This document shows, piece by piece, positions 40,817 to 49,724 of a DNA stretch of 64,000 nucleotides (positions within the stretch are counted from its first letter, which is position 1; each line of letters starts with the position of its first letter). Source of the stretch: JAAYEA01 sp012689325. GTDB lineage: Bacteria > Chloroflexota > Anaerolineae > JAAYEA01. Position numbers and translations under genes: made by a program. Where the stretch lies: the NCBI GenBank assembly GCA_036841525.1, contig DAITVZ010000008.1, positions 1-64,000 of the forward strand, given 5' to 3'. The notes below the pieces were generated by a model. That model had not been told where the DNA came from. It was given only the letters and a program-made list of their open reading frames with translations, and ran no database searches.

Positions 40817-43189
40817 TCAGCTCGTCCCGAAAAGCGGCAAACGTGCCTCGTCCCGCTCGATCAGCGGGTCCAGCCCCACGGCCTCGGCCCACTCGTGCCA
40901 GCTCACCTGGGCGCCCTGCGCCAGGTTGACCAGGTGATCGTCCTTGATGATGCGCCACGCGGCCGCCGCCAGGCGCTGCCGCCGCAGCAGCGACCGCGCG
41001 AGCTTGGCCCGCAGCAGGCCCGCCCGGCGCGCCGGGATCACGAGGTACCGCTCGCCCACAGAGCTTTCCGACAGCAAGTCATCGATCTGGGCCGTCTCGC
41101 GCAGCACAAAGCTCAGCCGGACCTCCTGGCTCCGGGCCCAGACGACGTCCGCCTCGGGCGGGAAGGAGGCTGGCCCAAGGTCTCCGGCTGCCTCCGGTCC
41201 AGCAGGACGAATCCAGACGCCACAGCCGAGGCGATAGCCCAGCCGGGCCAGCGCCTCGATCAGGTTCATCCGCCAGGCGGCGTCCGTCGCTGCCGCCTGC
41301 CAGCGCGCCTCGTCCACGGGGTCGCCATAGGCTTCCAGGCACCGCCTGACCAGGTCCGGCTCCGGCGTGGCGGGAAACGGGAAATCCGCCTCGATCCGCC
41401 GCACGAGCTCGCGCCAGGTCCAGGCTGGCCGCTGCGGAAGCAACTCGCGCACTGCTTGCTCCACGCGATCGTCGAGAGGGGGCGATAGGGAACCGGGCCG
41501 CTGCAGCCACCAGGCGCCTTCCTCGCCGCCCTCCTTTTCCGAGAGCCAGACCACCTCGCTCGCCACGCCCTCTTGCAGCGCTCGCTTGACCTGCTCGCTC
41601 ACGGCATCCCAGGCGCCGCCCTCCACCTGGCCCGCCATGGCCTGCCGCAAGAGGCCGCGCTCCTCCAATCGGCGCCAAATGGCGTAGCGCAGCAGGGTTG
41701 CGCCGACTGGCTCGCCTCGTTGGGTCAGGGTGTCGACGGTGGCCCGGCGCGCCTCCTCCCGGAGCGCAGCCTCCAGCGCCTCGCGAGGCATGGGCGCGGG
41801 CTGCGGGAGCTCGTGGAGCGCCCAGGTCTGCCGGTAGCCGCCGCGCTGACTCGCCGAGGGCGCCGTCCAATGGGCCGCATCGCCCGGCGCGAACCCCGTC
41901 TCCACCAGCCGCAGCCCCGCCTTGGCCGCCGCCAGCATCAGCAGGGCGGGATAGGCCTGGTCGGCGGCCTCGAAGGCCATGACCAGTTGGCCATCGGCCT
42001 TGAGCAGCCGCCCCAGGACGTGCAGCGCCACCTCGACGGCCTGCAGGTACCAGCTCCAGGATGGGGCCTTGCGCCGCGCCAGGCTCCAGAGAGGCGCGGC
42101 CCGCTGCTCGCCCCAAAGCCACCCACTCCAAAGGTAGGCCAGCGGCCAATAGACCACGTCGAACTGGGTCGGCTGCGCCAGGATGGCCGCCACGCTCCGC
42201 GCGGGCAGGTGCTGGGCCAGGTCGCGCATGGAACGCAGCCCCACATAGGCCGCCGGGGCGGGCGGTCCCGCAGGCGCGGCGGCCAGCAAGTCCGCCGGAT
42301 TGGGCGCCAGCCGCACGGAAGCGGGCTTGAGCTCGCGCAGGGCGGCCCAAGCCTGCTCCCAGGCCAGCCACACATTGATCTCCAGATACTGGCGCGGCGC
42401 GCGGGGCCGCTGCGGGCGATAGGCGGCATGGCCCGCCGGGTCGGGGTGCAAATTGGTGCAGAGGTCCAGACATTGCAGCAACAGCCAGAAGAGCGGCTGC
42501 TTGGACGCCGCATCCGGATACAACGCGTCGATCTTGAGCGCCAATTGGACCAGGGCATAGAGGCTGCGGGGCGTATACAGCGCCAAGAGCGCCTGAACCA
42601 ATTCGCGCGCCTCCTCGCCCGCGCCGGAAAAGCGGTCGAGGATGTAGGAGCGATAGAGCCCCTCCACCGGCACGCTGTGGGCGAGCGCCAGGTCCGCCTC
42701 CGCGACAGGATCCTCGAACGCCTGCTGGCAGGTCGCGCAGCGGTAGCGCTTGCGCACCGGCGCGCCCTGATCGCGATCCCAGAGGTAGCCATCCGCGATG
42801 GCCGGGGAGCCGCACGTGGCGCAGGTGGTGCGATAGAGCTCCTGGATATGCTGGCGCAGGGGCACGCCGCGCTTGGGCGAGTCGGCGAGCCGGGTCACGG
42901 TGGAATCCAGCGCTGAGACGGCGGGCGGATCGAGCGCGATGGCGAGGCCCAAATGGGCCAGCGGGTCAAAATGGATCGAGATCGTGGAGAATCCCCGGCG
43001 CTGCGCCCGCCACACCACCTCGGGGTCGCGCGCAAAGGGATCGAGGATGATGCCGCCGGGGGACCAGCCAGACAGGTAAACGTCCACCAGCTCGGCGTCG
43101 AACCGGCCGGGGCGCTCCAGCACGAGGCTATTCTCCGGCCACCAGGCGATCTCCTGATGGCGCAGCGGCCCAGAAAAGTAGCGTGGCAT
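40817..43189 (-). CDS. Large methylase-like protein with zinc ribbon, degenerate catalytic motif
   Basis: 790 residues. The N-terminus resembles site-specific DNA methylases: PGGIILDPFARDPEVVWRAQ looks like the SAM-binding DPFxGxG loop and ISIHFDPLAHLGL like the strand after it. A Cys4 zinc ribbon follows (CATC near residue 120, then CATC about 30 residues on). The usual DPPY catalytic motif is not seen; at the expected place is AQPTQFDVVYW. The C-terminal 300 residues are helical and unfamiliar. ATG 43189 follows GGAGGTGG. It may be a nucleic-acid-binding relic of a DUF1156-type methylase or an RNA modifier. No restriction enzyme is nearby. Confidence 0.6.
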   Translation of the reverse strand: MPRYFSGPLRHQEIAWWPENSLVLERPGRFDAELVDVYLSGWSPGGIILDPFARDPEVVWRAQRRGFSTISIHFDPLAHLGLAIALDPPAVSALDSTVTRLADSPKRGVPLRQHIQELYRTTCATCGSPAIADGYLWDRDQGAPVRKRYRCATCQQAFEDPVAEADLALAHSVPVEGLYRSYILDRFSGAGEEARELVQALLALYTPRSLYALVQLALKIDALYPDAASKQPLFWLLLQCLDLCTNLHPDPAGHAAYRPQRPRAPRQYLEINVWLAWEQAWAALRELKPASVRLAPNPADLLAAAPAGPPAPAAYVGLRSMRDLAQHLPARSVAAILAQPTQFDVVYWPLAYLWSGWLWGEQRAAPLWSLARRKAPSWSWYLQAVEVALHVLGRLLKADGQLVMAFEAADQAYPALLMLAAAKAGLRLVETGFAPGDAAHWTAPSASQRGGYRQTWALHELPQPAPMPREALEAALREEARRATVDTLTQRGEPVGATLLRYAIWRRLEERGLLRQAMAGQVEGGAWDAVSEQVKRALQEGVASEVVWLSEKEGGEEGAWWLQRPGSLSPPLDDRVEQAVRELLPQRPAWTWRELVRRIEADFPFPATPEPDLVRRCLEAYGDPVDEARWQAAATDAAWRMNLIEALARLGYRLGCGVWIRPAGPEAAGDLGPASFPPEADVVWARSQEVRLSFVLRETAQIDDLLSESSVGERYLVIPARRAGLLRAKLARSLLRRQRLAAAAWRIIKDDHLVNLAQGAQVSWHEWAEAVGLDPLIERDEARLPLFGTS

Positions 43190-43232
43190 GCTCCACCTCC
43201 GGCTGCCTTTCTGCTGCACCCCCTATTGACAT

Positions 43233-43260
43233 ATTATACCCATTTGCCCCAACTCGGCAA
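43233..43260 (-). promoter_or_regulatory. Promoter of the methylase-like gene
   Basis: Minus strand: TTGCCG (43260-43255), 16 bp, TATAAT (43238-43233). Confidence 0.75.
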
Positions 43261-43293
43261 AGCCATTCGGAAACTCGTCCAACCGGCGATTAT

Positions 43294-43322
43294 TTGTCGA
43301 AATCCGGCGACGGTGGTAAAAT
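43294..43322 (+). promoter_or_regulatory. Promoter of tRNA-Gln
   Basis: TTGTCG (43294-43299), 17 bp, TAAAAT (43317-43322), 16 bases before the mature 5' end. Confidence 0.75.
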
Positions 43323-43338
43323 GGCGCGGCAGTGGTAT

Positions 43339-43412
43339 TGGGGTGTCGCCAAGTGGATCAAGGCACGGGACTTTGACTCCCGCATTCGGAGGTTCGAATC
43401 CTCCCACCCCAG
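43339..43412 (+). tRNA. tRNA-Gln (anticodon TTG)
   Basis: The acceptor stem TGGGGTG pairs with CACCCCA with discriminator G. The anticodon arm CGGGA-CTTTGAC-TCCCG puts TTG in the loop, and the T arm is GGAGG-TTCGAAT-CCTCC. Length is 74 bases. The 3' CCA is not encoded, so it is added enzymatically. Confidence 0.96.
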
Positions 43413-43479
43413 CTTACTCAAGTGACCGGGGTGGGGCCTTGTGGCGCTATCTTGGTCATTTTTTCTATCGGGAGGTGCT

Positions 43480-44829
43480 ATGGAAGACCTGGCCGTCGTC
43501 GTCCTCGCCGCAGGGCAAGGCACCCGCATGAAGTCCAAGCTGCCCAAGGTGCTGCATCCCGTGGCCGGCCTGCCCATGATCCAGTACTCGCTCGACAGCG
43601 CCAAGGCGCTCTCCGCCCAAAAGCCGGTGATGGTCATCGGCCACGGCGCCGAGATGATCCGCGAGGCGCTGGGCGCGGAAGCCGAGTACGTCTATCAAGC
43701 GCAGCGGCTGGGAACCGGCCATGCGCTGCTCCAGGCGCGACAGGCGGTGGAAGGCAAAGCGCCGCTGGTCCTTTCCCTCTATGGCGATATGCCCCTCTTG
43801 ACCCTCGAGACGCTGCGGCAATTGGTGGAGCGGCAACGCCAGAGCGGCGCCGCCGTGACCATGCTCACCTGCCTCTCCGATGACTCGATGGCCTTTGGCC
43901 GCGTCATCCGCGATGACCAGGGGCGCGTCCGCCAGGTGGTGGAAGAGGTGGATTGCACGCCGGAGCAAAAGCTGATCAAGGAGCTGAACTGCGGCATCTA
44001 TTGCTGGCGCGCCGAGTGGCTGTGGCCCAACCTGCCCAAGATCGGCCTGAGCCGCAAGGGCGAGTACTATTTGACCGACATGATCGAGATGGCCGTGCGA
44101 GATGGGCAGCAGGTCGAGTCCATCGTATTGGACGACGTGCGCCAGGTCATCGGCATCAACAAGCGCACCCAACTGGCCTGGGCGGAAAAGGTGATCCGCG
44201 ACCGCATCCGCGAGGCGCTCATGGACAGCGGTGTGACCATGATCGACCCCGACACCACCTATATCGACGCGACCGTGCAGGTGGCCCAAGATACGACGAT
44301 CTACCCCAATTGCCACCTGCTCGGCGCCACCCAGGTCGGGGAGGACTGCATCATCGGGCCCAACAGCCTTATCCGCGATAGCCAAATCGGCCAGCGGTGC
44401 CAGATCATCTCCTCGGTGGTGGAGGAGGCGGTCATCGAGGACGAGGTGCGCATGGGGCCCTTCGCCCACGTCCGTCCCGGCGCCCACCTGGAGCGCGGCG
44501 TCCACATGGGCAACTTTGGCGAGGTCAAGAACTCGCGCATCGGCGCGGGGACGGTGATCAGCCATTTCAGCTATATCGGCGACGCCACGGTGGGCCGGGG
44601 GGTGAACATCGGCGCGGGCGCGGTGACCTGCAACTATGACGGCCAGCGCAAGCATCCCACGGTCATCGACGACGGGGCCTTTATCGGCAGCGGCGCCAAG
44701 TTGGTCGCCCCGTTGCGCATCGGCCGAGGGGCCATCGTCGGCGCCGGCGCGGTGGTGACCCACGACGTCCCGCCGGAGACGGTGGTCTATGGCGTCCCCG
44801 CCCGGGAGAAGGGCCAGGGTGCGCCATGA
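43480..44829 (+). CDS. glmU: Bifunctional GlcNAc-1-P uridyltransferase / GlcN-1-P acetyltransferase
   Basis: 449 residues, full length. N-terminal pyrophosphorylase motif VVLAAGQGTRMKSKLPKVLH, then a left-handed beta-helix acetyltransferase with hexapeptide repeats (GTVISHFSYIGDATVGRGVNIGAG). It makes UDP-GlcNAc for peptidoglycan and other glycans. ATG 43480 follows GGGAGGTG; the 68 bases back to tRNA-Gln allow read-through transcription from the tRNA promoter. The stop overlaps the cdd start (ATGA). Confidence 0.96.
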   Translation: MEDLAVVVLAAGQGTRMKSKLPKVLHPVAGLPMIQYSLDSAKALSAQKPVMVIGHGAEMIREALGAEAEYVYQAQRLGTGHALLQARQAVEGKAPLVLSLYGDMPLLTLETLRQLVERQRQSGAAVTMLTCLSDDSMAFGRVIRDDQGRVRQVVEEVDCTPEQKLIKELNCGIYCWRAEWLWPNLPKIGLSRKGEYYLTDMIEMAVRDGQQVESIVLDDVRQVIGINKRTQLAWAEKVIRDRIREALMDSGVTMIDPDTTYIDATVQVAQDTTIYPNCHLLGATQVGEDCIIGPNSLIRDSQIGQRCQIISSVVEEAVIEDEVRMGPFAHVRPGAHLERGVHMGNFGEVKNSRIGAGTVISHFSYIGDATVGRGVNIGAGAVTCNYDGQRKHPTVIDDGAFIGSGAKLVAPLRIGRGAIVGAGAVVTHDVPPETVVYGVPAREKGQGAP

Positions 44830-45224
44830 TCTCGGACGAAGAGCTGATCCGCCGGGCCGCCGCCGCGCGAGAGAATGCCTACGTCCCCTATTCGCACTTT
44901 GCCGTCGGCGCCGCGCTGCTGACCCAGTCCGGCCGCGTCTATGTGGGCTGTAACGTGGAAAACGCCTCCTATGGCCTGACCATCTGCGCGGAGCGGGCGG
45001 CGGTCTTTCGCGCCGTGTGCGCCGGCGAGCGCGAGTTCGCCGCCATCGCCGTGGTCACCGCCAACGGGGTCTCTCCCTGCGGCGCTTGCCGCCAGGTGCT
45101 GCGCGAGTTCAGCGCCGATATGCGCGTGATCATCGCCACCGCGGGCGCAGAGGACAGTCCCCCGCGCGAATATACCCTGGATCAACTGCTGCCGGACGGC
45201 TTTGCGCCCCACGACCTGAGATGA
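44826..45224 (+). CDS. cdd: Cytidine deaminase
   Basis: 132 residues, normal for the tetrameric enzyme. The zinc site is CAERAA with the proton-shuttle Glu, and PCGACRQVL supplies the other two Cys. The NVENASYGLTI substrate loop is present. It deaminates cytidine and deoxycytidine in pyrimidine salvage. The ATG overlaps the glmU stop by 4 bases, so the two are coupled. Confidence 0.95.
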   Translation: MISDEELIRRAAAARENAYVPYSHFAVGAALLTQSGRVYVGCNVENASYGLTICAERAAVFRAVCAGEREFAAIAVVTANGVSPCGACRQVLREFSADMRVIIATAGAEDSPPREYTLDQLLPDGFAPHDLR

Positions 45225-45256
45225 GGCGCGGCAGCGCAGAGTAAAGGAGCGAGCAC

Positions 45257-46462
45257 ATGCCAGCGATCGAGATCAAGCCGGATGTCTATTGGATCGGCGT
45301 CAACGACCGGACCACGGACCTCTTTGAGGGGCTGTGGCCCATCACCCGCGAAGGCGTCTCCTATAACACCTACCTGGTTCGCGACGACAAGTCGGCCATC
45401 GTGGATCTGGTCAAGGACACCAAAGAGGGCGAGTTGGTGGACCACCTCAGCGACATCATGGACGTCGCTGACCTGGACTATCTGGTCATCAACCACATGG
45501 AGCCCGACCATTCCGGGGCGCTCAAGGTTTTCCTGCGCCTGGCCCCCAAGCTGACCATCCTGGGCACGCCCAAGACCAAACAGATGCTGGAGAGCTTTTA
45601 CGGCATCACCGAGCGCGTCCGCGTGGTGGAGGACGGGGAGGAGATCTCCCTGGGCCGCAAGACCTTGCGGTTCGTGCATACGCCCTTTGTCCATTGGCCC
45701 GAGACCATGATGACCTATGTCGTCTCGGAGCGGGTGCTCTTTGCTTGCGACGGCTTTGGCGGCTATGGCGCGCTGCGCGGCGCGATCTTTGACGACCAGT
45801 GCGTCGACCCGGCGTGGTATGAGAAGGAAGCGCTCCGGTACTATGTAAACATCGTGGCCAAGTTCAGCGGCCCTGTCCTGCGCGCCATCGACAAGCTGGC
45901 CGGCGTGCCGGTGGACGTGGTCGCGCCGTCCCACGGCCTGATCTGGCGCGCTCACCCCGAGCGCATCATCGCCCTCTATAAGGAGTGGGCCGAGCTGGCC
46001 AAGGGCGGCGGCGCGCCCGGCGTGGCCCTGGTCTATGGCTCCATGTACGGCAACACGGAAGAGATGATGAACGCCGTGGCGGAGGGCATCTCCAAGGTCG
46101 GGCTGCCGCTGGAGATCTTTGACGGCGGGCGGACGCACAGTAGCTACATCTTGCCCGCCATGTGGCGCTACGCCGGCGTGATGGTGGGCGCGCCGACCTA
46201 CGAGGGTTCGCTGTTTCCGGCCATGACGCAGGTGCTCGAGATGGCCGCCCACAAGCGCATCCTGGGCAAAAAGACCGCCCGCTTTGGCAGCTATGGCTGG
46301 AGCGGCGGCGCGCAGCGCGAGTACGAGGCCATCGTGCAGCCGCTCAAATGGGAAGTGATGGAGCCGTTCGAGTTCGTCGGCGCGCCGACGAAAGAGGACC
46401 TCAGGCACGGCTTCGAATATGGCGAGCGGTTCGCCCGCTGGGTGGCCGAATCCGCCAAATAG
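45257..46462 (+). CDS. A-type flavodiiron protein (FprA family)
   Basis: 401 residues. The beta-lactamase-like domain has the diiron ligands HMEPDH (about residue 79) and later acidic and His ligands in HTPFVHWPETM and CDGFGGYG. The C-terminal flavodoxin domain binds FMN (VYGSMYGNTEEM). Such proteins reduce O2 to water or NO to N2O and protect anaerobes. AAAGGAGCG precedes the ATG; it is third in the glmU-cdd unit, 32 bases after cdd. It agrees with oxygen-sensitive enzymes elsewhere in the window. Confidence 0.95.
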   Translation: MPAIEIKPDVYWIGVNDRTTDLFEGLWPITREGVSYNTYLVRDDKSAIVDLVKDTKEGELVDHLSDIMDVADLDYLVINHMEPDHSGALKVFLRLAPKLTILGTPKTKQMLESFYGITERVRVVEDGEEISLGRKTLRFVHTPFVHWPETMMTYVVSERVLFACDGFGGYGALRGAIFDDQCVDPAWYEKEALRYYVNIVAKFSGPVLRAIDKLAGVPVDVVAPSHGLIWRAHPERIIALYKEWAELAKGGGAPGVALVYGSMYGNTEEMMNAVAEGISKVGLPLEIFDGGRTHSSYILPAMWRYAGVMVGAPTYEGSLFPAMTQVLEMAAHKRILGKKTARFGSYGWSGGAQREYEAIVQPLKWEVMEPFEFVGAPTKEDLRHGFEYGERFARWVAESAK

Positions 46463-46472
46463 CGTAAAGCCA

Positions 46473-46509
46473 AAGAGGCCGGGCAGCGCAATGCGCTGTC
46501 CGGCCTCTT
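46473..46509. terminator. Long hairpin between convergent flavodiiron and DedA genes
   Basis: AAGAGGCCGGGCAGCGC pairs with GCGCTGTCCGGCCTCTT (one G-U pair) around AAT. It can terminate both strands. Confidence 0.85.
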
Positions 46510-46520
46510 CTATGACGACC

Positions 46521-47174
46521 CTACCCGGCTTGGGCCTTCCGCTGCTTGAGGTGCAGCCAGAGCCGGTGGGCAAAAAAGGCCACCACCACCAGCACGCCCA
46601 GCACCAGCACCGCATCCTCGTACTTGCCGACGAACTCGCTGACCGCGGTCCAATTCTGGCCCAGGATGCGCCCCGCCAGCGCCAGCAAAAAGCTCCACAG
46701 CGCCGTGCCGATGCTGGTATAGAAACAAAAGCGCCCCAGGTTCATGCGCGCCAGGCCCGCCGGGACGGAGATCAGGCTGCGGACGATGGGCACCATGCGC
46801 CCGAAAAAGATCACGTACTCGCCAAAGCGGCCAAACCAGGCCATCGCCCGGTCCAGGTCTTCCGTGTCCAGCATCAGCCACTTGCCATAGCGCTCCAGCA
46901 GCCAGCGGATGCGGGATTCGTCGAACCAATAGCCCAGGCCGTAGAAAAAGAGCGCGCCCGCCACCGAGCCGATGGCGCCAACCAGCGTCACGCCAACGAG
47001 GGTGAAGCGCCCCGTCAGGGTGAGGCTGCCCGCCAGCGGGAGGACGATCTCGGAGGGGATGGGGGGAAAGATGTTTTCCAGGAACATGACCAGCCCCAGG
47101 CCAGGGTAGCCCAGGGAGCTGATGATCGACTGCGCCCAGGTGTTGATGGTGTTCAGTAGCTCGCTCAAGTGCAT
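46521..47174 (-). CDS. DedA-family membrane protein
   Basis: 217 residues. N-terminal re-entrant segment FLENIFPPIPSEIVLPLAG, then GLGYWFDESRIRWLLERYGKW, GRMVPIVRSLISVPAGL and C-terminal helices define the DedA/SNARE-associated family, now linked to undecaprenyl-phosphate or lipid recycling across the membrane. A minus-strand TATAAT at 47233-47228 could be its -10 box, but no clear -35 is seen. It is complete and typical. Confidence 0.92.
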   Translation of the reverse strand: MHLSELLNTINTWAQSIISSLGYPGLGLVMFLENIFPPIPSEIVLPLAGSLTLTGRFTLVGVTLVGAIGSVAGALFFYGLGYWFDESRIRWLLERYGKWLMLDTEDLDRAMAWFGRFGEYVIFFGRMVPIVRSLISVPAGLARMNLGRFCFYTSIGTALWSFLLALAGRILGQNWTAVSEFVGKYEDAVLVLGVLVVVAFFAHRLWLHLKQRKAQAG

Positions 47175-47309
47175 GAAGCATCTCCTGCGGTTTTCTCAAG
47201 CGCGGCGGGCCCGCTTGTATCCCCCCCATTATACGGGTTTTGCCCACCAAGTCCAGATACGCTCGGCGCGGGCGCCGGCTTCAGAGCCCGGAGCGGCTAG
47301 ACACAAACA

Positions 47310-47332
47310 GGCCCCGCCTTGGAGACGGGGCC
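47310..47332 (-). terminator. Probable terminator of the FPWGN-repeat gene
   Basis: On the minus strand GGCCCCG pairs with CGGGGCC around a 9-base loop, followed by TGTTTGTG, 24 bases past the stop codon. Confidence 0.55.
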
Positions 47333-47355
47333 CGCTGGAAGAAGCAGGTTACAGG

Positions 47356-47592
47356 CTAGTTGGCCCAGGGAAAGGGGTTATTGCCCCAGGGAAAGATGCT
47401 GTTGCCCCAAGGGAAAGGGCTATTGCCCCAGGGAAAGGTCGTGTCGCCCCAGGGGAAGCGGCCATAATAGCCGGGCTGAGAGTACGACGTGCTCGAGATG
47501 AGCGCCAGCGCGCCCAGGCAGCAGCAACACAAAAAGATCAAGAGCGCCACCACCAGGACAACGATCAGAATGGTCCTGTTCTGCCGCGACAT
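47356..47592 (-). CDS. Small membrane protein with cysteine cluster and FPWGN repeats
   Basis: 78 residues. A short polar N-terminus (MSRQNRT), one hydrophobic helix (about 8-32) ending in the cluster CCCC, a SxxxYSQPGYYGR linker, then five spaced FPWGN/FPWGD/FPWAN units to the C-terminus. ATG 47592 follows an AAAGGAGG-type site. Aromatic Phe-Pro-Trp repeats on the exposed tail might bind a surface polymer or another protein. No family is recognised; the repeats themselves argue for a real protein. Confidence 0.7.
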   Translation of the reverse strand: MSRQNRTILIVVLVVALLIFLCCCCLGALALISSTSYSQPGYYGRFPWGDTTFPWGNSPFPWGNSIFPWGNNPFPWAN

Positions 47593-47689
47593 GCCAAGCC
47601 TCCTTTTGGCTCAAACAGAATATGCTCCAGCCGCCGCTGCCCACAGCGACAGCCAACCATGACTCGCATCGTTGGTCCCGCAGCCCGTG

Positions 47690-48706
47690 CTAGCCTTCCG
47701 CGAGCTGGACCAGGGCCTTGACCACCCGGCGCTGGCGCACCGCCTCGAGGGCCTGGCCGATCTCCCGCAACGGGAAGGGATGCTCCAGGTCCAGCCAGAT
47801 CTCGGCGCGCAGCCGCTTCGCCTGTATATACGCAACGACGGCGTCGTGGGTTTCGCCCTCCTCATAGCCGCCATTGTAGACGGTAAAGGTCACCCGGGCG
47901 GCGTGGGGGTTGATCTGGCAGCGCCCATAGTCGTCGATGCCATAGATGCCCACCATGCCGCCGGATTTAAGGAAAGGCAGCGCCAGGTCGATCTGGCCGG
48001 CCTTGCCCACCGCGTCGATGACGAAATCGGCGGGCGGCAACTGCGCCAGCCGTTCGCGCAGGTCGGCGGCGCGATAGTCCAGGTAGGCGGTGGCGCCCAC
48101 GGCGCGGCCCAGGGGCTCCCGGCTTGCGCTGCCGACCAGAGTCACCGCCGCGCCGAGGTTGGCCGCGTGCGCCGCGAAGGATAGCCCGTTGCCGCCCGAC
48201 CCCATCACCAGGACGTGGGCCCCAGCGCCGATGCCCATGCGAGTGACGTAGCTCAGCGTCTCCCGCCAGGTGATCACCATGGTCGCGCCGCGCGGGTCGG
48301 CCTCCGGCGGCAAGAGCTGGTTGATCCGATAGGGGCGCCAGGCTGCCTCGGGCAGGCCATCGTCGCGCATGGCCCAGTAGTCCCTGGCGAGGCCGCACTC
48401 GGCGAACCCGCCCCAGTTCACGTTCAGCCCGGCGCTGGGCGGCGCGCCGACCCGCGTCACCAGGTCGCCGGCCCGAAAGCGGCGCACCTTGGCCCCCACG
48501 CGGATCACGCGGCCAATGCTCTCGTGCCCCAGGATAGTGGGGTAGCGCACCGGCCAGGGGAAATGCCCCGCCAAGAGGTGCTGGTCGGTGCCGGAGCAGG
48601 TGGCGCCGTAGAGCAACTGGCACAGCGCGTCATAGTCGCCCATCTCAGGCATGGGGACCTCGCGCACGACCAACTCGCCCGGGCGTTCGATGACGGCTGC
48701 TTTCAT
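47690..48706 (-). CDS. Zinc-binding alcohol dehydrogenase family protein
   Basis: 338 residues. GroES-like N-terminal domain with the catalytic-zinc Cys in GATCSGTDQH and GHESIGRV, then a Rossmann domain (VLVMGSGGNGLSFA). The structural-zinc Cys cluster present in classical ADHs is absent. ATG 48706 is two bases from the stop of the aldo/keto reductase gene, so the two oxidoreductases are co-transcribed. The short KRLRAEIWLDLEHPFPL C-terminus resembles sugar or polyol dehydrogenases. Substrate unknown. Confidence 0.88.
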   Translation of the reverse strand: MKAAVIERPGELVVREVPMPEMGDYDALCQLLYGATCSGTDQHLLAGHFPWPVRYPTILGHESIGRVIRVGAKVRRFRAGDLVTRVGAPPSAGLNVNWGGFAECGLARDYWAMRDDGLPEAAWRPYRINQLLPPEADPRGATMVITWRETLSYVTRMGIGAGAHVLVMGSGGNGLSFAAHAANLGAAVTLVGSASREPLGRAVGATAYLDYRAADLRERLAQLPPADFVIDAVGKAGQIDLALPFLKSGGMVGIYGIDDYGRCQINPHAARVTFTVYNGGYEEGETHDAVVAYIQAKRLRAEIWLDLEHPFPLREIGQALEAVRQRRVVKALVQLAEG

Positions 48707-48707
48707 G

Positions 48708-49691
48708 TCAGGCCCTCCCCGGCCCCTTATAGGGGCGCCCAAACGGCAAGCCAAACGGCTCCTCGAAGGGGCGGAAGGGCACCATCGCCGCGATCTCGTC
48801 CAGGCGTTTCAGGATGTCCGCCGGCAGCGGCCCCTTGTCCACCGCGGCGACATTCTGCTCCACCTCAGCCTCGGAGCGCGCTCCCATCAAGGTGGTCGAG
48901 ATGTCCGGGTTCGAGATGACAAAGCGCAGCGCCACCTCGGTGATGGGCAGGCCAAGCTCGTCCAGGAAGGCATAGAGCGCGCGGTATTGCGCCCGGCGCG
49001 GCGAGCTGAGCCACGGCGCGCCGCCCTCGATCTCGGCATCGTAGCGCCGCGCCAGCGCCCCCTGTTGCAGCGGCGAGCCGATGATGATGCCCATGCCCTG
49101 CTCCTTGGCCGCCTGGAGCACCTCGATCTCGGCCTCGCGCCAGAGCAGCGAATAGTTGAAAGCGGTGAGCACCACGTCGAATTGGCCGGTGCGGATGATA
49201 CGCGCCATCTCGTAAGCGGTGGTCCCGCCCAGGCCGATGTGTCCGACCACCCCCTGGCGCTTCAGGTCACGCAACAGGTCCAACACGGGGCCGCGATACA
49301 CCCACGGCTCCGGCCACCAATCGTATTGCCCGGGGCGGTCCGGCTCGTGGATCATCAGGAGGTCGATGTAGTCGCGCTTGAGCAGCCGCAGGCTCTCTTC
49401 CACGGAGCGCATCAGGCCGTCGCGGTCTTGGGGGAGAAAAGGCTGCGGCCGCCCGCCCAGTTTGGTGGAAAGGGCGTAGGGCGCCGTCACGCCTTCCAGG
49501 GCCCGGCCGATCACCTCTTCGCTGTTATAGTAGCCCGGCGCCGTATCGACATAGTTGACCCCCAACGCCAGCGCGCGATGGATCGCCGCGCGCGCCTGCT
49601 CGTACTCGCCGCCCACCGAGGAGACAAAAAGGCCTCCCAGTCCCAATTCGGTGACCTGGAGGCCCGTCTTGCCCAGCATACGCTTCTTCAT
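48708..49691 (-). CDS. Aldo/keto reductase family protein
   Basis: 327 residues of the AKR TIM barrel. Catalytic Asp and Tyr are in VNYVDTAPGYYNSEE, the Lys in ALSTKLGGR and the His in LLMIHEPDRPG. The NADP-binding C-terminal NPDISTTLMGARSEAEVEQN is intact. It resembles the branch that includes D-threo-aldose and L-fucose-type dehydrogenases. It lies directly before the zinc dehydrogenase gene, and the pair may interconvert a sugar and its lactone or polyol. Confidence 0.9.
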   Translation of the reverse strand: MKKRMLGKTGLQVTELGLGGLFVSSVGGEYEQARAAIHRALALGVNYVDTAPGYYNSEEVIGRALEGVTAPYALSTKLGGRPQPFLPQDRDGLMRSVEESLRLLKRDYIDLLMIHEPDRPGQYDWWPEPWVYRGPVLDLLRDLKRQGVVGHIGLGGTTAYEMARIIRTGQFDVVLTAFNYSLLWREAEIEVLQAAKEQGMGIIIGSPLQQGALARRYDAEIEGGAPWLSSPRRAQYRALYAFLDELGLPITEVALRFVISNPDISTTLMGARSEAEVEQNVAAVDKGPLPADILKRLDEIAAMVPFRPFEEPFGLPFGRPYKGPGRA

Positions 49692-49724
49692 GCCTTGCCG
49701 CCTTTCCAGCCCGGAAACTCGCTC

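Noticed and set aside
43321..43425. Short open frames across the tRNA-Gln gene
   Set aside because: They overlap a fully folded tRNA with its own promoter and have no ribosome site.
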